Positions 24,501 through 37,486 of a DNA stretch of 64,000 nucleotides are shown one piece after another. How positions within the stretch are numbered: position 1 is the first letter of the stretch; the number at the start of each line of letters is the position of its first letter. The notes below the pieces were generated by a model. That model saw only the letters and a list, made by a program, of their open reading frames with translations, searched no databases and was not told the DNA's origin. Both the position numbers and the translations under genes were made by a program. The stretch comes from Stratiolaelaps scimitus. Its lineage: Eukaryota > Arthropoda > Arachnida > Mesostigmata > Laelapidae. The stretch covers positions 2,418,001 to 2,482,000 of the forward strand of contig JABWDB010000008.1 in assembly GCA_019614645.1 (NCBI GenBank), given 5' to 3'.

Positions 24501-26084
24501 TGTTATCTCTCAGAAAAACAATCATGCGTTTTATATCTTTGTGGTAATAGGTATGCTATAGGTATTTGTAGGTTGAAGCTATAATCGCATCGGTTTCGAG
24601 CATTGGTGTATTGTTCGCGGTTATTGGACGATTATTGTTTTCTAATCTCGAGAACGGATGTATTCATTATTAATAATATTAACAATAATAATTTGAGATT
24701 TGTTCTACTAGCGTGAGTTATTAAGAATATCTAAAGATGTATTTCACGTTCAGCGGGTGCATCTATATATATATATATATATATATATAGTAAATAACTA
24801 AATTAAAGTGAGCATATGATATCGATAATATGTAAAAGCAGCTTCGCTTTTGCACATAACCGACTGGATCTGAACCCAAAATCGTCCACTTTTTTTACAA
24901 TGGAATACATCTAACCCGTTCTATCTTGACGCTTTTGCAAGTGAATAATCATGCAGTGCTATGGTTAAACGAGCTACTGATAAATACTTGACAGTAATGC
25001 ACACAATGTATTCATAAACGTTAAGTTTACGTTGTTCGAAGAGAGTCGAGCAATCCATCATAAAGACCGAATATAAAGTTTTCCACAAAAAAAACCAACA
25101 CGCGACTGTACGTGTATGGTAGCGCAACTTTAAGAGCGTGCCCAGAAGAGCACAAGGATATACATCGCTATATATATATGTAAGACCTTGCATCATGTTG
25201 GTATTGTGCGTTGCCAGAGGCTTTATTGTAACACGCGTATTGTTGCGTTTCCTCCAGAACACCCGGTGCGACGTGAAGAGGTAGTAGACTGATTGTAGGT
25301 GGCGCCCGAACCGTTGGATCGTGGATTTGTGAGTCCAATTGAATTCTGCACAGCCACGTTCTGGCCAACATATAGCCTATCTATTGTATAATTGTGTGTC
25401 TGCCTACAGTGCTCGTTTGCTCGTTACTAACTGTTTTTTTTGTACATTTGAAGAGTAATCGAAATACAGCCTGAAGTAATATACTATAAGGCACAACTAC
25501 ATCGTAGAGCGTTACCGCTATTTGGTCTGTAAGGGCGGCGTCGGCGGAGGAGGTCCCAATAAGGGCGAAACCAATAATAACAACAGCACACTGACGACAG
25601 CGACCATAACAGCAACAGCAGCAGCTCCGAGACAACATCAATACTAACAAAGGCCCTCGCTGCTGGCCCTGAAGAAGTCGCCTCTAAGAAAGAGGGTTTC
25701 GTTTGCTGTAGAATCCCCACTTCTTTCATCGTTTTTGGCCTCGTCTATCCCGGCTCGACAAGGCCTTCCAACCGCTGTTTTGTGTTTCGAGGTATTGTCC
25801 GCACGCCCAGCGCACTGCACCGCGACGGGCATGTTGTCCTTGAAGGTTGGATGGAGTCAAGGGGGCCAACTGGCTAGCTGGACGAAGGAGCGAGCTTCTC
25901 CGAGATACGGCACACACACACACACACAGACAAACGCAGGGCAAAGTAAGGAGCGTTTTTGACAGTTTTTGTGTGGGACGTCGCTTCCAACCGCCGCCTT
26001 GCGCACTAGAGGCCAGCAGCTCGCGTCTCGCGGCTGCTGCTGCTGCTACAGACCGCGCCAGGCCTTGGAGGGCTGCGAGGGGAG
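24501..26084. other. Non-coding stretch between the long UTR and the 26-kb candidate
   Basis: AT-rich with (TA)n at about 24763-24789 up to 25.4 kb, then GC-rich. (AC)n lies at 25911-25927 and a CTG run at 26034-26046. A 334-codon frame beginning near 25847 covers the GC-rich part but is rejected (see below). No convincing exon was seen. Confidence 0.35.
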
Positions 26085-26108
26085 ATGGGTCCTGTCAGGG
26101 GGTGGAAG
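26085..26108 (+). other. Candidate exon 1 end with strong donor
   Basis: AAG|GTGAGT at 26106-26114 is a consensus-quality donor in a GC-rich block. A short upstream frame opens at ATG 26085 (G at -3, G at +4) and would give MGPVRGWK before the junction. If joined to the acceptor at 26564 this frame reaches a stop after 11 more codons, so it would be an upstream ORF rather than the main frame. Confidence 0.35.
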
Positions 26109-26564
26109 GTGAGTATGTAGGGTCGGGGCAAGAGGCTGTCTCGTTGGGCACCACACGCCTGTGGCCAACGTTGTCGTTGCCGTCGGAGTTCATTGGGGCA
26201 AAGCACATCGTCAGCAGACAACGGCAGCGAGGAGCAACGAGGACGGCAACCAAAGGTCCCGCATGGTGCGCTCTGACAATAGCCAACTCAACGAACGAAC
26301 GAACCAACGAACGACCGACCCACGAAAGCAGTGGCGGTCGCGGCAGCTGCCAGGGGTTCGGTTCTGAAGCCTCTCGTACACCTTCCTATATCTGCTGTCT
26401 CCGAGTCGGTTGCCTCTCGACCCACGTTTCGTCCTGTTCCGTCAAACCCAAATTCCCAACTCCTTCAATCCCCGCCTCATACTCCCCCACACTCTTCCTT
26501 CCTTGCCGCCTACCATACCTTGCACAAGCGAACCTCGTAGTTCGTTGCCCACTCTCAATTGCAG

Positions 26565-26922
26565 GCCCGCTCGTTCGGTCGAGGATTGGTGGACGGATAA
26601 ACCAACAAGACGGATGCTACTGGCCACAAAGCTGGCGTTGCTCCTGCTGCTGCTATCCCCTGCTATGCGGCGTTGTGCTGTACGATGCGAAGCTACACGA
26701 AGAAGCAAGATGGTTTGTTTGTCTCTCCAGTTGGCCATCGTTCGTTCGCTGCTTCCTTTCTTGCCTTCCTGTCAGTGGCATCATAGTCGACGTGATGGAG
26801 CCACCGCCGGCGCTACGCTTGCTGTGCTCGAGCACCATTGTTGGTCACTAGCTTCGGCGTCAGTGTCCCATGTCCCACCTGCACCACCTTCACCAGCAAA
26901 AAGAAGACCATGCAGCAGCTGA
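26565..26922 (+). CDS. Candidate exon 2 with signal-peptide-like frame (CDS from 26614)
   Basis: A strong acceptor ends at 26564 (CTCTCAATTGCAG). It is preceded by more than 100 bases of pyrimidine-rich sequence (26440-26560) and pairs with the donor at 26109 to give a 456-bp intron. The first ATG in the downstream exon, at 26614, opens a 102-codon frame. It begins like a secretory signal: MLLATKLALLLLLLSP, then Ala/Met/Arg, a possible cleavage site, then RCAVRCEATRR. The following residues include a second hydrophobic run (LQLAIVRSLLPFLP) and a proline-rich end. The leucine run comes from CTG repeats, so part of the signal may be accidental, and the start context is weak (C at -3). A secreted or membrane protein start is plausible. 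No family recognised. Confidence 0.33.
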
Positions 26923-29900
26923 ATCGCCTGACGATAGCCGCATAGCCGATTCAGCATCATTCCTCTGTTGGACGAACGGGAAAAAGGGGGCACTAGACGG
27001 GGAGCATGACGGCGGCAATGGTGATGCAGAGAGGGAGAGTGAGAGAGATGAAGAGAGGACCCTTAGATGCCTGCCTTCAATTGTACGAATTCGGCTGTAG
27101 ACAAGAAGCAGTACAATTGGCTGAAAAAAAAAAACTGAATGCATTCGTCCAAAGGCTAGAGAGGATGCCCCGCCCGATGCTTTCCCTATGTTCTCTCACA
27201 ACGGCGTTTTCTCTGACTCCCTCACGATGTTTTGGTCATTAAGTGGAACTCCAGCTACCGGAAGAGAACTCCAACCCGCGACTGCTCTATTTGCTTTAAA
27301 TAAATGGCCCCGTTCCATTGTTAACTGCTTCGGTGAGATTAGCCAAGCAAGCTCTGCGGGTCCCCCTACATGGGGCACAGCCTCGTTAGATCACGCGCCA
27401 TTATAGGCGAAAGTATGGTAATATGTAGAGCGAGAGAGCATAAAGAACAGCAGCAAATATAGAATTGAGAGCTATGCTCCGGCGGGTGGATCTCTCCCAA
27501 CAATAGATCGCCGTAGTGGTAGACAAGCCCATGCGAAGAACACACGGACCCTCACCGCTCGCTTGTCAAAGCTTGACGATTTCGACCTTTTGAATACGAT
27601 GGTAGACGATAAACCTTCGTCAGACTCTAGATCGAACTAACCTGGTAAAGAGCGAGGGAACAATAATGAAATCAGATTCATAGATAGGGGATCAGATGAG
27701 AGCAGGACGGGATGAAACAACATTGCGAATAATGGAACAAAATGAATTGGCCTAACGCAAACCGAGGGAACAAGAGCTGCTGCTGTTGCTACTGGAATTA
27801 TCTACGACGACTACTACCCATGGCCCGCCGGGATGAGCCGAGATATTAGGCGCAGTGGCACATGAGAACATCCACTGGCCAAGTTGCTACCGCTGTTCCG
27901 GATCGTTCGTCCCACGCCGAGTTTACCCAGCTACCACGATTCTGGCCGATGGGCACGGGCAATGTGGGCGATGTGGGTCCGTTTCGCTATGTCTTCCTTT
28001 CGACTTGAGCTCGAGGTCTGGCTGTTAGTTGGTTGTGTATCTGCCACCCCCCTTCGCTCCATTGTTCGTTCGCTTGCGATTGAGTCCGCTTTGATGTTCA
28101 GCAGCAGCAGCAGCAGTTGTAGTAGTAGTAGTAGCAGCAGCAGCAAAATAGGATGATGCCAGAAACGATCTCCACTCGGCGGTAATAGAAATTCATTCCT
28201 ACCATTAAACCTTTACCTTTACCTTTACCTTTGTTCGCTTCTCGAAGCGAATAACGCTTCGGCCTGTGAAACGCTCTTGATTTTCGAGGTAGACAAATGC
28301 GCTTGCTCTCGCTGGTGCTGTAACGCTATGTCGTACTATTATGTATTGTAAAGATTTGCATATATGGTATACCCACGTGTTACGATGCGAGGATGCAACC
28401 TTAACGATATGTGTTTCTTCCTTAGAAGTTCTCCCTGTATATACATATATATATATATATATATGAATGTATGTTTCATTGAGAGATTGCACATGTTTTT
28501 TACTTTTAAAACTCGACAAACAATCATTTCATTTTGGTGTATAGTGTAGCTATTGAAAATAATATAGCATAATGCTTGCGTGCTTTCTGTCCTGCCGGAG
28601 TTGCGCGATGAGAATGAGGATGTGCGTGACGCAAGTGTCATAGGTTTATAGATATATGAGCAGTATCGTTCGTTAGAAGAAGATACAAATTCAGCTAATT
28701 TGGCCCACTTCACGTACCCACTACGCTCACACACGTTTCGTTTGACAGCATACGTGCCCTAGCAGTACCTGTGGTATATATCCCATATACCTCGTATGAA
28801 GGAAAATTGTCCACATTCTAATCGATCACATTTACTACCGGTTTGCAACTTCACTAAACCTCACTGATCATGCCGAACAGGGATAGAGGCAGAAATGAAC
28901 GCCGGACGAAAGCTAAATTATTCCGGAGATCGATCGTGCTTTCGTGAGCTGGATCCATATAACCTAGTGTCAGCAGGCAGAGCTCAAGGCGCTCGGGTTT
29001 TTCAGGACGGGAGCATTCCAGCCTTGTGGGGTCCCGTTGGAGCGTCGAGATCGAGAGACTAATTCGCTGCGTTGTTTCTCGCAGTTCCTTGTGTAAGAAT
29101 CCTGGATATCGGGAAAGGCGAACGATTTCGCGGCATGTGGACCTTTTTTAAGTTTTCAGCTTTTTTTTCGTTTGGGATTCAGTACGAACGAACGCTCGTA
29201 GAGGCAACGTTCGCCTGTCGCATGTGTCTAAAGCCTCCCTCACATTGAACAGCAGCGCTTTGCGGGGAGACGGCAACAGAAACAGCGGCAGGAACGGCAG
29301 AAGATATTTTAGTTGTATAAAAATATCTTAAAAGTTGAAATTGTTTTCAGCTCTTCGAGTTTTAAATCCAACGACATCGTGCGGCAGAGGGCAGTCGCTG
29401 GGCCCGGTTTCATCTTCTTCCCCTTCAAAGATAGAAAATAGATGTCTACAATGTCTCCACTCTGCCGCCCCCACAAGTCCCGTAGTTGCACCCCGGTCTT
29501 TGGGCAGGCCGCACTCTGAACTGACTTCGCTGCACCTCTGATACTCTCGCCTAGCGGGAACTAACTTTTTCAGAGCTCTATCAGCCAGCGGACGCTTCTA
29601 CGGCCGTCAAGCAACGAGTTACGGAACCCACCTGGCCTACCTTTAAATAGGAAGCTGGCCCACAAATCAACTCACATTATCTATAGTGAAGGGTAAGTTC
29701 TAATACATATCGCTCTCAACTATGCCATTTATCATTTATTTATATAGATGACATGAAGATGTATTCGTAAATTCGAACCAAACACGAATACTTGGTATTT
29801 GTAGCGCAAAACTAATGTATTCTGTTGTGTGTCACGTGTTAGGAAGAAAGTTGTCATGAAGTACATATAGATTTAACTGTAAGCCTACTTTTTTTACTGT

Positions 29901-30000
29901 GAACCTATTTTTTAACAGCAAATGTATACCTTATGCTATTTGTCCATAAATGCATAAATGTAATATGTTTTCGATTAAGTAATTTTTTTATTAGTGGCTT
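26923..30000. other. Mixed non-coding stretch
   Basis: GC-rich to about 28.1 kb, then AT-rich. Contains a CAG run at 28098-28112, hexamer repeats of CTTTAC at about 28207-28232 immediately followed by a perfect hairpin at 28234-28251, and (TA)n at 28443-28463. A consensus donor (AAGG|GTAAGT) at 29692/29693 follows a weak acceptor at 29650, but the 43-bp exon between them is too short to judge. Nothing else is supported. Confidence 0.35.
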
Positions 30001-30143
30001 TATTGGGTAAGCGGAGCTTGCGCCGTGAAGCATCCCTCTCCCAGTCACAGTGGCTCAATCTTTGAGCAGTCAGATGGTGCTACCCAGTCATGCACGGTCA
30101 CGGTAATTTCAATGATGATAATAATAATAATAATAATAATAAC
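30001..30143 (+). repeat. SINE/LINE-like 3' end with (TAA)n tail
   Basis: About 110 bases of GC-balanced sequence, in contrast to AT-rich flanks, run into CGGTAATTTCAATGATG and a (TAA)n/(AAT)n tract at 30114-30142. The layout is like the 3' end of a TAA-tailed retroelement. The tract at 11447-11465 has a similar approach sequence. No target-site duplication is obvious. Confidence 0.3.
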
Positions 30144-31495
30144 AGTAAAACTACCAAATAGACACGGGACTGCTGGTGTATATTCCATGCACTGAAATCA
30201 TTCATATAGCTAAAATCATATATTTCGATCCCTAGCGAAATCGAACTAATTTTTTTTCTTCTCAAATTGTTACAGTTGTTATCTAATCATTACACAGTCA
30301 CGTTTGACCGGCAAACGTTGTACATTCTATCCGTAATAATATATAATATATGGGTCGTAAACTCGTCGCGTACAATAAGCCCTTAGCGAGGGCATTTCAA
30401 CCAAACATCTGTGAAGTTCGTCAATTTCAAATTAGCTATTCGCCCTAGCTGTGTAAATATGCGCAACATTGATGATCTCGAACCAGCATACACCCGACAT
30501 AAGGAGTGAGCGTGTTTTCTTCGCCAACGATGGCGAATGGGATGACGAATACTACAGACGACCATCCCATGAAGTAACGGTCTCGGTCGTGGAGATTCTC
30601 CTGCAAAGCCGCTTGCCAAGAGCGCGGCGAGGGCATTCGGTTGTTACGCTTAGGATGGGTTCCGATTGTGAGTTGCTCTGTGCCCTGCGACTTGGGTCCG
30701 GCGCCGGTGGAGCTGCGCGCACAGTGAAAGCTAAACTTGATCATTCGATCACTTTGTAACTTCGAAAACAAAATTGTTTTACTTTTGTAACATTTAAACG
30801 TTTCTTGCACAATCATATCAGGAACAACGAAAAGCTACCGGTGATGTGGAAATTGGTTTTCAGACCACAGTTGCTTAACTCGTAACCCTTGCGACCGTTT
30901 GCGGTTAGCGGGAGATACAGTAAATATTATATAATATAAGAAAATAATATGTAACTCTTATTTCTCGTGTCACTTTACCGATAACCTACAGGTGAATTAC
31001 ATACAAGAAGCGATGGCACATGAAATTACCAAAGGTCTTCAATGGAATCAACTCAAATGCAAGATGAATTTCCGTTCGATTGGATAACTGAAATCGAACA
31101 ATTAAAACACTAACAGAAACGCCGTTAACGGGCAATGGCTAACGATACAATTGGAACGGTTAAATCCCGTGTCGTATCTATTTCCGTTGAATGAGACAAG
31201 TATTGTCACTCGGTAAATAACGCACGCTGTATTTGAAAGCAATATATAATAGAAGTAAAGACGTGGTGCTACTATATAGCAACGATTGTTGAACAAAGAT
31301 CTAGTACAATCTGGAGCATTTTGTGGCATTTTACTGGACGATGAGCGCAAGCGCGCAAAGCTTTAACGAACTGAAATTGGTAAAGGTAAAGGAGTATATT
31401 TGAGGTATATTTTTTATTTTTAGGTTTTTTTTAGGTCAATTAAGTGTTTCGAAAAATCTGCTTGCATCGCTGCTCAGAGCATCGGTTTTTGGGCA
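30144..31495. other. AT-rich non-coding stretch
   Basis: No convincing exon. GGTAAA repeats at 31379-31393 share their unit with the CTTTAC repeats at 28207-28232 on the opposite strand. A weak 96-codon frame at 30469-30759 has no other support. Confidence 0.35.
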
Positions 31496-31503
31496 TATAA
31501 AAA
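31496..31503 (+). promoter_or_regulatory. TATA box candidate (TATAAAAA)
   Basis: TATAAAAA at 31496-31503 would place a start site near 31525-31530. It lies about 70 bases before the ATG at 31567, which runs into a donor, so spacing is reasonable for a TATA promoter and short first exon. The neighbourhood is AT-rich, so a chance match is possible. Confidence 0.3.
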
Positions 31504-31566
31504 CAGTCTTCGTGCAAAATTTATTTGCAATAGTAACGCCAAGTGGGAGTTCATTAAGAAGACGAA

Positions 31567-31597
31567 ATGGACATGACTGAGGTCGGCAATGTCAAAG
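31567..31597 (+). CDS. Candidate first coding exon MDMTEVGNVK|G
   Basis: ATG at 31567 has G at -3 and G at +4. It opens ten codons plus one base and runs into AAAG|GTAAAT at 31597/31598, a good donor, so the exon would end in phase 1. It lies downstream of the TATA candidate at 31496. Following exons were not identified. Frames at 31700-31921 (+) and 32131-32373 (+) lie further along but lack clear splice sites. No family recognised. Confidence 0.27.
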
Positions 31598-34500
31598 GTA
31601 AATTACATAAGTGAGGGCGTCCCAGAAGTTAGACTCTCACACAAACATAACGAACACTACACTGACGAAACGTGACAAAAACTTGAACGGTTTGGTTAAT
31701 TGAAATCATTTGGCACTGCCATAGTAGATTCGAATTTCGCGACTGTGCGAGCCCCGAAGTTTATCATAAAAATGAAATCGCCCAAAACGGCACATATGTG
31801 GTTTTTACTGCCAGACATCTCCTTTGCTATCACTCCCATTGAAAAACGCACGACTCGACAAAAAACAGATTTTGCAAGGCCATTTACTATTATATTAACG
31901 AGTCCAGTCGCCATGCCCTGACTTACCGCTTTTCGGTCATCAGGAGTTTACTCCCTTGTGAGATTCGCTCTCTCACCTCGGCGAAAGAGCTCGCTTGCGA
32001 AGTGAAGGAAGGCGCCCAAAATTAGAACTATATGTGTATAAAAAAATATATATACTATGTGTGTATAATTAAACCTTCGTATCCAATAATAATCGGGTGA
32101 TTATGAACATTATATCGTAACTCCAATGATATGGCCTTCCGCATAGGACAGCCTCAAGAGAATACTCCTGTTTTGTCCATCCTGTGTGAGTTTTGCTTCA
32201 ACTTTTTCGGTCATTGTTCTCATGCTTTGTTACCTATACGTTTGTCCTGTAGTCTACTTCTCGAGGACTTAAGCATTGTGAAACTGCAGTTTCGACATGA
32301 TGCACTCGGTGGCTTAATCACTATATTATCAGCAACGATGAACGTAGCCGGGAAATTGATTCACATCATATAATAGATGCAATCATCGATGCACGAACTG
32401 TTGGGTCGATAGCACTATTCAAAAACAACAAGCCGTGTCGACCCGACGACTTCATATCATTTATAGTCGAATTTTACCTCATCGGCATTTGAGCATTTGT
32501 GCAACTTTATGCCTACCTGAGTTGATGCTGCATATCAAACTTTATCTAATCCATTGATATATGATAACAATGAAACGGCATTGACAATCGATAATAAATC
32601 GGCCCCCGTCAATTGTTCCGTTCGAGGTATCGCTGTAATTAGGTAGAAAACATCGGAATACGTCTCGTCGTCTAAAGTGAACATCGTAAAAGTGAGCTAA
32701 TTTGCAGCTGTGAATTAATTCGCTTTTTTTAATCAATCAAAGCTTAGCGGTACCCGAGTTTGAGAAGCCCGTTCCGCATGTTGAGTCCGTTCTCGTTTGC
32801 AGGCTAGACCTAACGCAAAGGCTAGATCAGTACCATTTCTGTTTAAGCATAATTATAATAATGCATTTTGCATAGGCAACGGCTGACGCGGGAACGTCAA
32901 ATTCGACGAAAATCGTAAGGGCGAATCTCGGAAGTTTTTCCCCACTCCGGCCCCATAACCTTGACCCGGCAAACCGACTGCGATTTCTGTGAAACGTAAT
33001 GAATTTACTATCATCGTTCAGCTCGTCCTCTTCAGGCAACTGTATGTGTATATACTATGCACAGAGGCATGTTGAGAACGTTGTCAATAATGGTTAGGTA
33101 AGTCTGACACGGCCGGGCGCCGCTGGATGCTATGAAGTTCACGTCGGTCGTCATGCAGCTAAGTTCGAGGGCTAGACCAGCAAATGAGGGGGAGATCTAG
33201 GAAGAGAGAGAGCGAGAGAGGGATGAGGCAGGGAGATACAGAGAGCGATGTCAAACTGAACTGTTCTCTCCTAGTACATGATGCACGAAGAGGCAGACAG
33301 GCAGCCAGGCAGGCTATAGCAGGTGAGGTCTCGCTTGGATGAAGATCCTTCCGTTTGCGCTGGTGCAGCATCTCCATAACATACAGCATGGTCCGTGCAT
33401 TGACATACACTCGGCCTGACCAAAACAACAACAACAACAATAACACAAAAAAACGCAACAAGTAGCGGCAAACCGTTGACGTTGGTCTCGTGCCTCATAT
33501 CCTTCGAGCTGCGAGACCGCCTTCGACTTGCAGGAAACGGCGTCAAGTAGCAGCAGGCTGGTGAGCCGGCGGGCGCGGACCAACGGCTGAACGTGACACG
33601 TGTGGTGTCTACGCTCGCCGCTTACACGTCTGAGTGTCGACGGACACTCAGTTGCTAGTGATCCGCGCGACTTCGGGCTCGATGCGACCTTGTATCCACC
33701 TTGTAGTCTACGTTGTTGTGCCTGCTACTCCACGCTGGGAACCTCATCCCATCGCCCCCCTCCTCCTCGCGCGCTCGGCTCGGGCGGCGCGGGCGGCGCT
33801 CGTGTGAGAGCGGTGGTTCGACGCTGCTGCTGCTACATGACCGAATAATTTATCAGCACAGCAGCAGCAGCGGGTCGAGGAACAACACGCGCTCGCATAG
33901 ATACACTCTAGCTAGCTATATAATGCGCTCACCCATGCACACATATGGCTCCAGATACAGACGTAAGCGCATCCATCCCCCTACTATTCGTCTTCCCATC
34001 CCCTAGACACACATGCACACAACATCGAGAGAGAGAAAGAGAGAGAGACCCAGGCAGAAACCGGAGACTCGCGACTAAGCGCCAACGAGTGCCACATCCG
34101 CTGCATCGTCCGGCGCCGCCGCCGCCGCCACCGCCGCCGTACGCCGTTTACTGTATCTGTAAGTGCTACATTCCGTCGCGGGCTCATTTTCGTCGTCCGA
34201 TGCTTGGGGCCTCGGTCCGCTCGTCCGTCCGTTCGTCGGTCGGTCGGTCGGTCGGGCATTTTCCCTATCACCTAGCTGGCCTGGTACCAACCCTTCACCC
34301 ATAAGTCATCCGTTGTGTTCACCCGCTGCCAGAGGATGAGAAAGGTCGCTCTGGTGCCAGCTTGGCCGCTGCGCCGCTCGAAGTAGCCGCTGAGCCAGGC
34401 AGGCGGACAGGCGGCAACCCTTTATCATGCGAGATTTACTGCGTGAGTTGCTCGAAGTAGCGGTAGTTGGACGCCAATCCTGCTGCTGGTGCCGCCGCCT

Positions 34501-37486
34501 CATCTGCTACTACTGCATAATACTAATACAAATGAAGAGGACGTTGGGACAAGGATTGCATTACCATTGAATGCCGTTGTTGTTGCTGCTGCTGCTGCTG
34601 CTCTGTAACCTTACGCCTCTACTCCTGATCGTCCTCCTGATTCGTCTACACTCGAGCAGAGATAGGAACATCGAGAAATATTTCCTCTCGGTTTTATATA
34701 AATATATAGATATATATATATATTTTGTTCGTAGCAGCTGAATGGTCAGTAAGCCGAATTCGCATCAATGAGACAATGATACTGCTGTTGTCCAGGTGAA
34801 GAGAACTGGTGGTAGAACTACTGATGATGCTGGCACTTTGGCACGATTGAAGTGTTTCTTGAAAATTACATACTCCCCCATTGTACTCAGCTTTCATCGT
34901 TGCCTAAGTCAAATGTGTACAATATTAGTTGATGCATAGAATAGGCTACATGTTCCCTTCGTGTTCACCCGTTGTTGTTGAGTACCCCGTGATTTATTTA
35001 TGCATTCTTAATACTAAAGTTCGCTGTATGCATGCGTCTGAACATGCGTTCAAAAAATGAGCATTTGACAAGAAGGTCGCCCAATATGGAACATATCATG
35101 CTGTTAGATCTCTGAACAAGTTCGTGGCAGTAGGAAGTTCATTAATAGCAAATAAGCGTGACGCGGTGATTTTCCGCATGATTTAAGCAAAGTTGCCCAG
35201 TCCAAGTAAATGCATGAATAATTGTCAAGCATAGCGGCATGCAAGTATGTGTACCACGCAAAAATCGGTTGTCCTCCCACTCCTGATAGATATTCAATCT
35301 TCCACCTAGAGTTCGCAAAGCTTACAAGCAAATCCCAACAAGTCAAAGCAATTGGTTTTCGCAAAAATCCTCGTCATCATTGTCCCAACACTTCGGCCAA
35401 CGGATACGTATAAATACATACTGGAAGACAATTTTTTCCATCGACCAGAGAAGAGTATCCAATCTTGTAAACAACGTCTTCTGAGACCCCGATGCGTCGG
35501 GGTATCGACACTGCAATGCACACACACACACACACATGGTACATAGATGCATTATATCTGGCAGCGACGACAATTTACTAGCTGAAATTTGCCAAAAAGG
35601 AGCCATCGGTCACACGTTCGACTAAATCTGTGTCGATCTACTGCTATATGACGATAGGTACACAGACACACATGCACTCTACAGGCTACTCGATAGAACG
35701 CTCATCGAATCACAAAGCGACAGCGGTTATCGTCGTCCTTGTTGTAGCAGCAGCCACAACTGGAGGTACGAACTGTTGGAGAAGCTTTGAAAGTTTCATG
35801 TTGACACGGCATACCCCCCCCCCCCCCCTTCTCTCTCGCCCATATACAAGCATGATCACCACGGCGTCGATCCTCGTTCATGGCAGCATAGCTACTGTTG
35901 ACGGCAGCCGCACCACTGCCACTCTTCGCCGAGTCGGGTCCCCCGATCTCCAGCTTGCTCTACCATCAATACGAAGTCCCAACAATAACAAGGACCTGGC
36001 CTGTGCTCCGCTGCCTTCAACGGAGTGTCATGTAGCCGCTTCTTGCCGCCGGTGCTCCAGTCGTGTGAGCTCCTACGTTCTCTGCTCTCCCGTCTGCCTC
36101 AGCTGCCCGCCAAACGCTCATCTATCTGTCCTCCTAGAGGCCCGCCTGTAGAGTGAGGCCGTAAGCAATGCAAGTGAGGCAAGTCGAGGCTGTATTTGAA
36201 TTTTATTACATCGTGTCTGTCTTGTGCGGGCGGCAGCGGTGGCAGATGTTGGCCCGGAAAATTGCTCCTTGGGCGCAGCGGCGAGGAGCAGCAGAAGAAG
36301 CGGCGGCGGCGGCGGCGGCGGCAGCAGCAGCAGCAACCGTCTCGGTCTTTTCCGGCACTTGCGCTCCTCCAATTTCTCGGCCTTCACTAGGTGCTACGGC
36401 TGCTAGCACGGCACGGGTGCTCCCTCGCAACTGCTGAAACTGCTGCCGCTGCTGTTCGTAGTGATACAGATACCATGTGATGTTACGGGGACGGTGGCGA
36501 ATAGCGCTTGCCAGTAAGTTTCATAGCGGACGTCGTCCCGGCTGTGCCGTCGCTTGCTGGATAGCGGAAGAGGGCTCCTTGAGTAGTCCTGTCGTAGGCG
36601 ATGCCAGCCGTGGCAGGCAAGGCAGGAGAACCGTCTGGGCTTTGATCGTACGACAGCTTCGTTCGTCCGCAAATGCCGGACACTAGTGGCCGCTAGCGGC
36701 GACTGCCCCACCGCTGGGGGTGACATCTGAAATATGAAACAATGGTTACAACCGACACGTCAATGGCACGAGCAGCAACGGCGGTGGCGGCGGTGGCACA
36801 CGAACGAAGTTAGTAGTATCCAACCAGCCGGCCAGAGTCCGAACGCGATATAAGAAATATAGCTGATAGAGGCTAAATCAAATGCTTCGTAGACAAGAGT
36901 TAACACAGATATTGCTTCACAGATGTATAAAAGAACAGTGAAGCACTGTACTTTTCAGCTTAGTCATGTCGCTCATGGCCTATTTTACCCTGACTTTTTC
37001 AGAACGATTTTTGTTCACGAACCCGTATATAATTTGTGCTATATAGTAATTTATATGTGTATGGAATTTATATATTTATTGCTAATTCGCCACATAGCGT
37101 CGCTGCTTTCGCTCAAGCACGATGGCTCGATAGTGCACCAGAAAAGGAATTCTCTGACCACTACCTGTTATTATCCTGGTTGGAGGGTCACTTGATGTTT
37201 CACAACAGAGGTCCTGTGGGTCCCCTTCCCTTTCGGCTGTATCACTGTAAGCACCTTGTGGAACTATTCACAAATCGGGCCGAAGAACATGACCTAACTC
37301 TATGTCCACGATACAGTCGACTTGCGCTTGCAGAGCTCTTTAATCCATAGCTATACCATTATATGAATACGATAAATGTTTCGTCACATGTTTAGTGATG
37401 AGCCGCTCGCACTACTGGACGCGAGGGACACCGACTTCGACTCAAATTTTGCCAGACAAACAGAATGTTTCGTATTTAAATTTCTG
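31598..37486. other. Mixed stretch: AT-rich to 33 kb, then GC-rich repeats
   Basis: Open frames of about 70-80 codons at 31696-31914 (-) and 32131-32373 (+) look moderately protein-like but are unassigned. From 33.1 to 36.8 kb there are many repeats: (CAA)n near 33423-33442, CGG at 34113-34140, GGTC units at 34233-34254, CTG at 34582-34602, (CA)n at 35520-35535, a 15-base C run at 35814-35828 and GCG/GCA at 36300-36337. The 173-codon frame at 35630-36151 crosses the C run and is doubtful. Confidence 0.35.

Noticed and set aside
25847..26851. 334-codon + strand frame
   Set aside because: It has no ATG at its start. It reads through (AC)n, CTG and CGAA repeats (His-Thr, Ala and TNER runs) and crosses the well-supported donor and acceptor of the 26-kb candidate, so part of it is probably intron.
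33159..33461. Signal-peptide-like minus frame (poly-Leu start)
   Set aside because: The apparent start is TTG inside a (TTG)n repeat, so the leucine run is a microsatellite. A pyrimidine-rich acceptor nearby is mostly the same repeat.
35630..36151. 173-codon + frame with one hydrophobic segment
   Set aside because: It crosses a 15-base C run whose length is unreliable, so the frame cannot be trusted, and no family is recognised.
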